Source: Candidatus Terrybacteria bacterium RIFCSPLOWO2_01_FULL_58_14 (lineage in GTDB: Bacteria; Patescibacteriota; Minisyncoccia; Terrybacterales; 2-01-FULL-58-14). From it: DNA of 12,079 nt. A program made the position numbers and the translations under genes. The notes beneath the pieces are model-generated. The model was not told where the DNA came from, did no database searches, and saw only the letters and a program-made list of their open reading frames with translations. This document shows, in pieces, positions 1 through 4,085 of this stretch. Every line of letters begins with the position of its first letter. Positions within the stretch are counted from its first letter, which is position 1. The stretch is from NCBI GenBank assembly GCA_001824745.1, contig MHSZ01000019.1, positions 6,959 to 19,037 on the forward strand. The letters are read 5' to 3'.

Positions 1-19
1 TGTACGTAAAAGGACGCCG

Positions 20-484
20 TCACTGGCTGGCAGGAGGTGTGGGTGCCGCAATAATAGTTTGGATAAACGTCGCGTGCAGGCCATCGGAAAGCAACCGGGC
101 CTGCACTTGCACTCGATCGCCCGGCCTGAGATCGTTCAGCGAGAAGGTCCTCTCCGCAGAAGTTGCCGGCGACTCACCAGGCGCTGGCAACAAGTACCCC
201 GTCTGAATATCGGTTTCGAACGAAAGCGTGTCGGTGTTATTGAAATCGAGCGTCACTTTCGTGCCATCAATCGCTTGCACCTCCCCTGCCAACACCACCC
301 ACCAACTCTGCACAAGGCGGTTGTCGAGAAGTGCCGTCAAGCCGGTAAGGTCCCGACCCGCGGGGGAACTTAGGGTCGTTGTTTGCGAGGAAGGCGCCGG
401 CGCGTTCACCGAAAACGCCGCCCACGTGACAATACCCCCCACAAGGAGGCCGACGATAAACACCGCTGCCGTACGGGATTTCAT
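20..484 (-). CDS. Hypothetical membrane-anchored or secreted small protein
   Basis: I do not recognise this 154-residue protein. Residues 1-5 are MKSRT, followed by one hydrophobic segment (about 6-26, rich in V, G, L and A), which is either an uncleaved membrane anchor or a signal peptide. A Ser/Thr/Pro-rich linker (about 28-42) follows. The rest (about 55-145) alternates hydrophobic and polar residues and contains V-x-A-I-D-G-T-K-V-T-L, then L-x-D-L-R-P-G-D-R-V-x-V. This pattern is typical of small beta-barrel, OB-like modules found in DUF5666-like proteins; that assignment is an inference from sequence style only. The tail is rich in Ala and Pro. The start ATG at 484 is the only one placed before the hydrophobic segment, and no convincing Shine-Dalgarno sequence lies within 12 bases of it. 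It is the last minus-strand gene here, 167 bases past tRNA-His. Coding potential looks real; function is unknown. Confidence 0.75.
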   Translation of the reverse strand: MKSRTAAVFIVGLLVGGIVTWAAFSVNAPAPSSQTTTLSSPAGRDLTGLTALLDNRLVQSWWVVLAGEVQAIDGTKVTLDFNNTDTLSFETDIQTGYLLPAPGESPATSAERTFSLNDLRPGDRVQVQARLLSDGLHATFIQTIIAAPTPPASQ

Positions 485-599
485 GCGCAGAGAAAACGCT
501 ACCTTTTTATTTTCTCACATTACCCCTTTCCCCACAAGAACCTATCCACAGCGGTGACAGGTCGCCCGACAGCGGTCGGGACACTGAATTTCGCCGTCG

Positions 600-644
600 C
601 CCTTCACTTCGTTCAGGACTTCGCTCGCTACCCTCGCGAGCGAA
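600..644. repeat. Dispersed-repeat arm plus 9-bp inverted repeat downstream of tRNA-His
   Basis: Bases 600-619 (cccttcacttcgttcaggac) match the arms of the inverted-repeat element beside tRNA-Arg (1331-1421), with a few bases deleted. Directly after it, ttcgctcgc (620-628) and gcgagcgaa (636-644) form a perfect 9-bp inverted repeat with a 7-base loop. On the minus strand this hairpin begins about 8 bases past the end of tRNA-His. It could help end or process that transcript, but no U-tract follows, so I do not call it an intrinsic terminator. The rest of the 485-651 gap contains only a 6-bp hairpin (cccgac/gtcggg, 565-580). Confidence 0.6.
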
Positions 645-651
645 ATTCGTG

Positions 652-723
652 GGTGCCTAACGGGGATCGAACCCGTATCACCGCTGCCACAGAGCGGAGC
701 TTTACCATTAAGCTATAGGCACC
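652..723 (-). tRNA. tRNA-His (anticodon GTG)
   Basis: The minus strand folds into a complete cloverleaf. The acceptor stem is GTGCCTA/TAGGCAC, all Watson-Crick. The D arm is GCTT-AATGGTA-AAGC. The anticodon arm is CCGCT-CTGTGGC-AGCGG, giving anticodon GTG. The T arm is ACGGG-TTCGATC-CCCGT. The base before the acceptor stem (723) is an encoded G-1 that faces C73 (652), the identity pair of histidine tRNA, which confirms the assignment. The genomic bases after C73 read CAC, so the full CCA tail is not encoded and must be added by CCA transferase. The gene lies 72 bases after arfB on the same strand and could be read through from it. Confidence 0.96.
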
Positions 724-748
724 ACGTGCCCCGCGAAACGGGGAATAT

Positions 749-776
749 CTAAACCCTAAATCCTAAACCCTAAATC
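749..776. repeat. Tandem duplication of a 14-bp unit (ctaaaccctaaatc x2)
   Basis: The unit ctaaaccctaaatc occurs twice in perfect tandem at 749-762 and 763-776, between the end of arfB and tRNA-His. Each unit is itself two 7-base half-repeats (ctaaacc, ctaaatc). It belongs to the same class of 7-8-base periodic, low-complexity tracts that appear elsewhere in this window at gene borders. A small hairpin (ccccg/cgggg, 729-743) separates it from tRNA-His. Confidence 0.85.
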
Positions 777-795
777 CGCAAGAAAAACCTCGCGT

Positions 796-1224
796 TTACC
801 ACTCGCGCTGCGGTTTCCGCAGCTCTTTCGCTTCTCCGCGGCGGCGCTTCTCTTCAAGGCGCCGTTCCTTTGCCGCACGCGGCGGCTTGGTCGGCACGCG
901 CGGCTCGGGCTTCTCACGCGCGATCGCGAGCTTCTCGGCCAAGCGCTCATAGGCGGTACGAAGATTCTGCGCCTGGGAACGCTCTGCTGTTACTGCAATG
1001 AGCAATTCCCCCGCATCGGTGACGGAACCGGGAAAACGTTCCCGCAACGCGGCGAGTAATTCCGGATCAACAATCGTTGCGCGCAGGCGCACGCCGGTCT
1101 CCACCTTGTTCACATTCTGACCGCCCTTGCCGCCAGAACGAAATCGGTCCTTGCGAATCGCGCCAACGCCGGCGAACTCCTGTGGCGATTCGTCGCCGCG
1201 AGCATCCTCAGGCGTTTCACTCAT
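796..1224 (-). CDS. arfB: ArfB-type ribosome-rescue peptidyl-tRNA hydrolase
   Basis: The product is a class I release-factor-like protein of 142 residues, close to the roughly 140 of E. coli ArfB. Near the N-terminus it has the catalytic loop R-S-G-G-K-G-G-Q-N-V-N-K, with GGQ at residues 34-36; this loop hydrolyses peptidyl-tRNA in the ribosomal A site. There is no codon-recognition domain. The C-terminal 40 residues are strongly basic (P-T-K-P-P-R-A-A-K-E-R-R-L-E-E-K-R-R-R-G), which in ArfB inserts into the empty mRNA channel of stalled ribosomes. An in-frame ATG at 1257 lies one base past the tRNA-Arg end. I prefer 1224 because a strong GGAGGGG sits between the two ATGs, although its spacing (about 16 bases) is long, and because the length then fits the family. 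The gene is 34 bases after tRNA-Arg on the same strand and probably shares its transcript. Confidence 0.9.
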   Translation of the reverse strand: MSETPEDARGDESPQEFAGVGAIRKDRFRSGGKGGQNVNKVETGVRLRATIVDPELLAALRERFPGSVTDAGELLIAVTAERSQAQNLRTAYERLAEKLAIAREKPEPRVPTKPPRAAKERRLEEKRRRGEAKELRKPQREW

Positions 1225-1258
1225 GGGTATGGGCGAAAATCTCCCCTCCGATTCCATG

Positions 1259-1330
1259 CGCCCCTGGGAGGAATCGAACCCCCATTAGCGGCTTAGAAGT
1301 CCGCAGTTCTGTCCATTGAACTACAGGGGC
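1259..1330 (-). tRNA. tRNA-Arg (anticodon TCT)
   Basis: This is a complete minus-strand cloverleaf. The acceptor stem is GCCCCTG/CAGGGGC and the D arm is GTTC-AATGGACA-GAAC. The anticodon loop is CTTCTAA, with anticodon TCT reading AGA and AGG. The T arm is GGGGG-TTCGATT-CCTCC, with one G-T wobble, and the discriminator is G73. The anticodon stem is GCGGA/GCCGC, so the pair next to the loop (31-39) is an A-G mismatch. CCA is not encoded. The arfB start region follows immediately. Bases 1315-1328, near the 5' end of the tRNA, are repeated exactly at 1422-1435 (see the flanking repeat entry). Confidence 0.95.
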
Positions 1331-1435
1331 CCTTCGGCTCACTTTGTTCGCTCAGGGCAAGTAAAGCAGAAATCCTCAGATTGTGCAGATCTTGTCCTGA
1401 GCAAGCGAAGCGCGTCGAAGGATTGAACTACAGGG
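1315..1435. repeat. 91-bp inverted-repeat element flanked by 14-bp direct repeats of tRNA-Arg
   Basis: Bases 1331-1361 and 1391-1421 are imperfect inverted repeats of 31 bases. They begin ccttcg and end cgaagg, 24 of 31 positions pair, and four of the seven mismatches become G-U in plus-strand RNA. A 29-base centre lies between them. The element is flanked by the direct repeat attgaactacaggg, once inside tRNA-Arg (1315-1328) and once just outside the right arm (1422-1435). The arms resemble the 'CCTTCG...CTCAGGAC' short dispersed repeat common in metagenomic bacterial genomes. The layout looks like a miniature inserted element with target duplication. Bases 1436-1506 hold only a 6-bp hairpin (tatcgc/gcgata, 1443-1459) and no clear terminator or promoter. 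Confidence 0.7.
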
Positions 1436-1506
1436 ACAGGTATATCGCATGGCGCGATACAGAAGAACTCTAGAATAATCTTCAAGGGATGTAAACGTCT
1501 TCGCGC

Positions 1507-1806
1507 TCATCGGAACGGATCTCGACCCGGAGGAGCAACCGGGGCCGTGGACGCCTCGGTGCGCGCCTCAAGCACCCCCACGAGCCGGTCGAGTTCTTCC
1601 TCGGAAAATACCTGGATGCGCTCGGGGATCACCGTCGGCGGAACCTCGGAGCTTGGCAGCCATGCGAAGAACCACAGCATCGCGATGCCAATCCCGAAAA
1701 CCGCAACCGTCGCGAGCACGAAAAGGTCGCCGAGATGTTCGGGGATGAGCGCCCCGATCCATTCCTTCGGCCGCACCGCGATCTTGGGGAAAGAAAGCTT
1801 TGCCAT
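1507..1806 (-). CDS. Small single-pass membrane protein at the end of the pilMNO cluster (PilP-like position)
   Basis: This 99-residue protein has a basic N-terminus (residues 1-14), a short amphipathic stretch, one transmembrane helix (about 28-51, L-F-V-L-A-T-V-A-V-F-G-I-G-I-A-M-L-W-F-F), and then a Pro/Glu-rich tail (V-P-P-T-V-I-P-E-R). A short acidic helix (about 67-80) comes next, and the protein ends in P-P-G-R-D-P-F-R. It follows pilO by four bases, where proteobacteria encode the lipoprotein PilP. The closing R-D-P-F motif resembles the R-x-P-F segment in PilP-type proteins, but there is no lipobox and no room for the PilP beta-domain. I infer a reduced PilP analogue; sequence identity alone does not prove this. 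In-frame ATGs at 1821 and 1926 would overlap pilO; 1806 is the first one clear of it. No strong Shine-Dalgarno sequence is visible, so coupling to pilO translation is likely. Confidence 0.72.
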   Translation of the reverse strand: MAKLSFPKIAVRPKEWIGALIPEHLGDLFVLATVAVFGIGIAMLWFFAWLPSSEVPPTVIPERIQVFSEEELDRLVGVLEARTEASTAPVAPPGRDPFR

Positions 1807-1810
1807 AGCA

Positions 1811-2401
1811 TTACGGCCCATCGAGAGGGATCTCTTCCTCTTCGTTCGCCGTCGTCGAAGCTTCTTCTGCGATGCCTTTGGCGACATCGGCTTCGGTTCT
1901 GATCGGCACGCGAATCGTGACGTCAACGGACGGCGGCTGCTCTGATACCGCCTCCTGAGAAGCTGCGGTGAAACTCACTTCCTCAACAAACAAGAGAGCG
2001 GGAAGCACATTGAGGTGCGTCATGAAAACGAAAAGCGGAGAAAATGCGCCGACGCCATGAAGACGAAACTCGATATTCCCCACCTCTTCTTTGAGAATGC
2101 TGGTGGTTTCCTTCACCCCCGCATCAATCGCGGTTGCTTCCGCGGACCCGAGGAATTGCGGGAGGGCGTCGCGGTCGAGGAAGGCCCCCTGGATTACTCC
2201 TGCTTTTTCAGAAACGCTTTCCCAGCGGGTCTCAAGGGCGCCGGCCCGCAGTATCCGGCCCTGAAAATCCGCGACCTCTGCCTTCATAGCCCGAAAATCT
2301 TCCGCCGCGCGCACGAGGCGGAACGAGAGAAAGCCAACACCGCCCGCCATGCCAAGCGAGAAGAGAATCAGCACTATGAGAAGACGAGAATGCTGCCGCA
2401 T
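1811..2401 (-). CDS. pilO: PilO-like type IV pilus inner-membrane alignment protein
   Basis: This protein of 196 residues matches PilO in length and layout. It has a very short cytoplasmic N-terminus (M-R-Q-H-S-R), one transmembrane helix (about 7-28), a predicted coiled coil (about 30-75, R-A-A-E-D-F-R-A-M-K-A-E-V), and a C-terminal alpha/beta domain ending in a beta strand (V-D-V-T-I-R-V-P). In T4P systems PilO pairs with PilN to build the periplasmic part of the alignment subcomplex. Position supports the call: it lies 11 bases after pilN and just before the PilP-like gene. An unusual acidic tail (E-E-E-E-I-P-L-D-G-P) extends past the fold. PilO is poorly conserved, so the assignment rests on architecture and synteny more than on motifs. 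No Shine-Dalgarno sequence is obvious before the ATG at 2401. Confidence 0.85.
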   Translation of the reverse strand: MRQHSRLLIVLILFSLGMAGGVGFLSFRLVRAAEDFRAMKAEVADFQGRILRAGALETRWESVSEKAGVIQGAFLDRDALPQFLGSAEATAIDAGVKETTSILKEEVGNIEFRLHGVGAFSPLFVFMTHLNVLPALLFVEEVSFTAASQEAVSEQPPSVDVTIRVPIRTEADVAKGIAEEASTTANEEEEIPLDGP

Positions 2402-2412
2402 AAATATACGCT

Positions 2413-2994
2413 TCAGGGAGTTTCAGAAAGCGGCTTGAGCGTCACGCTGAAAGAGAACTCCGGATCCACGGGGTGGATGATGTTTTCCAGCGGCGCCTCC
2501 ACGGATGCTACGAACGGGAGCGCCTCGAGCGCATGCTGGAAATCCAGAACGTCCCCGCGTGTTACGGCCTTCCCGGAGAGGAATACCTTCTGCCCGTTGC
2601 CGTTTTGCACCGGCGCCTCCAAAAATAAGTTGAGTGCGTGGAGCCGGGCGCCTGCTGATTGCGCTTCGACAACCTGCCGCACAATGACGGCGGGGTCGTA
2701 CTGCGGTTTCTCCAGGAGCCGAACGGTCTTAAGGTCATTGGCGAAAGCGCGAAGGTTGCCCTCAAGCGTCTCGGCCTTCCTGAACTCTTCGGACCTCCGA
2801 ATCACCGTGAGGCGCTCCTCTTCGGATTTGGTGAGAATCGCAAGATAGCCCATTGCAGTGATGAGAAACACGAGCAGAATTGCGGCGAGAAAATTGAACG
2901 CGATAAGCGTGCGCGTGAGTACCGTCTGCCTTCGATGCCGCTGATAGGCGCGCAGCGCCTCCGGCGACAAAAGATTGATTCTCGGCGATGCCAT
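2413..2994 (-). CDS. pilN: PilN-like type IV pilus assembly protein
   Basis: This 193-residue protein begins with the diagnostic cytoplasmic peptide P-R-I-N-L-L-S (residues 4-10), the PilN segment that docks into the groove of PilM. A basic stretch (R-R-Q-T-V-L-T-R) leads into one transmembrane helix (about 31-53), then a coiled coil (E-E-E-R-L-T-V-I-R-R-S-E-E-F-R-K) and a periplasmic alpha/beta domain with F-S-V-T-L near the end, where PilN dimerises with PilO. Length and order fit the family well. The gene starts nine bases after the pilM stop and ends 11 bases before pilO, so the three are almost certainly one translationally coupled unit. No secretin gene follows in this window. Confidence 0.9.
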   Translation of the reverse strand: MASPRINLLSPEALRAYQRHRRQTVLTRTLIAFNFLAAILLVFLITAMGYLAILTKSEEERLTVIRRSEEFRKAETLEGNLRAFANDLKTVRLLEKPQYDPAVIVRQVVEAQSAGARLHALNLFLEAPVQNGNGQKVFLSGKAVTRGDVLDFQHALEALPFVASVEAPLENIIHPVDPEFSFSVTLKPLSETP

Positions 2995-3003
2995 AAGAAC
3001 AAC

Positions 3004-4083
3004 TCAGCTGCCCTCAAGGCCATGGAGGGCGAGCCCCACGACGCTGGAAAAAAGCGGATGCCCCACAAGGCGCTTGTCGGTCTTGAAGAGATTCCGGAGA
3101 GGATCACCAGTGGCCACGGGGACTCCCAGGGCCTGAGAAAAGTATTCGGCCAGGCCGGGCATAGGGGCTTCACCACCCGAGAGCAATACGCGGCCAACCC
3201 GCATTCCCTGCAGCGGAGCTCCCTTGGGAAGATCGACGTGCGCATGCGTCTCCGAAAATGTGAAGAACTGCTGGATTTGCTTCACGAGTTCGTCGAGTGT
3301 GGGAGCAAGCGCCTCTCGCGTTGCGATCCCCTCTCCTTGCGGGAGAATGCCGACTTCCCGCTTCACGCGCTCGGCTTGTTCAATCGAAATCTTCCGCGCT
3401 CCGGCAACCCGTTCGGTGAAAATCCTTGAGGCAATCGGCACGTTGGCTGTCACGAGTACCTGGTGCTCGCGCGCAATGATGATCCCCGTGTGTTCGCGAC
3501 CGAAGTCAATCACGAGGACCATCTCACGATCAGCGGGGGCGAGAAGCGCCCGGACGATTGCAAAAGACGCCGGCTCAAATGCGATCGGGACCAAGGGCAC
3601 GCGCTGAAGCGTTTCCGCGTACCCCTGCACGAGGTCACGCGACGCACCCGCAACGAGCACATCAAAATGATCAGCGGCATTCTTGTCCTCGGCGATCTCC
3701 CAGGAAAGAACGGCCTCTGCCGCAGGGATCGGTATTGCGGCCTCCGCTTCCCACCGCACCGCTTGCGCCAGCTCGTTTTTCGGAAGACGCGGCACGCGCA
3801 CCACGCGCACAAAGCAGTGCTCCTCGGGAAGCGTCATTGCGGCACCAGCGACTCGGAGGGATTTCGCTTGAGGGGAACGGAGCGTATCTCGGATGGTCTT
3901 TGCCAACGCCTCACTCTGCTGCACGCGCCCTTGCACCACAAGGCCGTCGGGGAGATCAGCGCGGAGCGCCCCCACAATGCGCCTCTTTACGCCGTAGCGC
4001 TTGGCCCGGGCGAATTTCATCGAACGATCGGAGAGGTCAATTGCGAGAACCGGCATCTTCGGATTGAAAAAGGAATCGAACAT
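3004..4083 (-). CDS. pilM: PilM, actin-like ATPase of the type IV pilus alignment complex
   Basis: The product (359 residues) is a cytoplasmic actin/FtsA-fold protein. The first phosphate motif is V-L-A-I-D-L-S-D-R-S-M-K (about 11-22), the second is V-L-V-I-D-F-G-R-E-H-T-G (about 211), and the adenosine motif is V-L-L-S-G-G-E-A-P-M-P-G near the C-terminus. A-V-R-W-E-A-E-A-A-I-P-I-P is the conserved helix typical of PilM. In T4P systems PilM binds ATP and the N-terminus of PilN and connects the machine to PilB and PilC. Start choice: an ATG at 4110 would overlap the preceding gene by 25 bases. I choose 4083 (M-F-D-S-F-F-N-P), two bases after its stop, because family members begin with F-x-x-F-F just before the phosphate motif. 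There is no clear Shine-Dalgarno sequence. Confidence 0.93.
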   Translation of the reverse strand: MFDSFFNPKMPVLAIDLSDRSMKFARAKRYGVKRRIVGALRADLPDGLVVQGRVQQSEALAKTIRDTLRSPQAKSLRVAGAAMTLPEEHCFVRVVRVPRLPKNELAQAVRWEAEAAIPIPAAEAVLSWEIAEDKNAADHFDVLVAGASRDLVQGYAETLQRVPLVPIAFEPASFAIVRALLAPADREMVLVIDFGREHTGIIIAREHQVLVTANVPIASRIFTERVAGARKISIEQAERVKREVGILPQGEGIATREALAPTLDELVKQIQQFFTFSETHAHVDLPKGAPLQGMRVGRVLLSGGEAPMPGLAEYFSQALGVPVATGDPLRNLFKTDKRLVGHPLFSSVVGLALHGLEGS

Positions 4084-4085
4084 AA

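Noticed and set aside
542..550. ctatccaca, one base off a DnaA box
   Set aside because: It is a single near-match with no neighbouring boxes, AT-rich region or dnaA/dnaN gene, so there is no support for an origin.
729..743. ccccg/cgggg hairpin between arfB and tRNA-His as a terminator
   Set aside because: The stem has only 5 bp and no T-run follows on the minus strand.
749..776. Telomere-like repeat (the minus strand reads GGTTTAG/GATTTAG)
   Set aside because: There are only two 14-bp copies inside a gene-dense chromosome, and similar short periodic tracts occur at other gaps in the window.
1443..1485. Possible promoter for tRNA-Arg (TTGAAG at 1485-1480, TGTATC at 1461-1456, minus strand) and a 6-bp hairpin at 1443-1459
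   Set aside because: The -10 candidate matches the consensus at only three positions, and the hairpin has no U-tract; neither is convincing as a promoter or terminator.
1807..1926. Longer version of the PilP-like gene starting at 1926
   Set aside because: The extra Arg/Lys-rich segment lies entirely within pilO in another frame and looks like a shadow of the acidic pilO tail.
2015..2848. Plus-strand open frame of 277 codons opposite pilO and pilN
   Set aside because: Same reason: it is a shadow of two real minus-strand genes, with low-complexity Ser/Arg-rich composition.
2659..3429. Plus-strand open frame of 256 codons opposite pilN and pilM
   Set aside because: It is antisense to two clearly recognised genes, has no family-like motif, and is explained by the high GC content that suppresses stops in the opposite strand.
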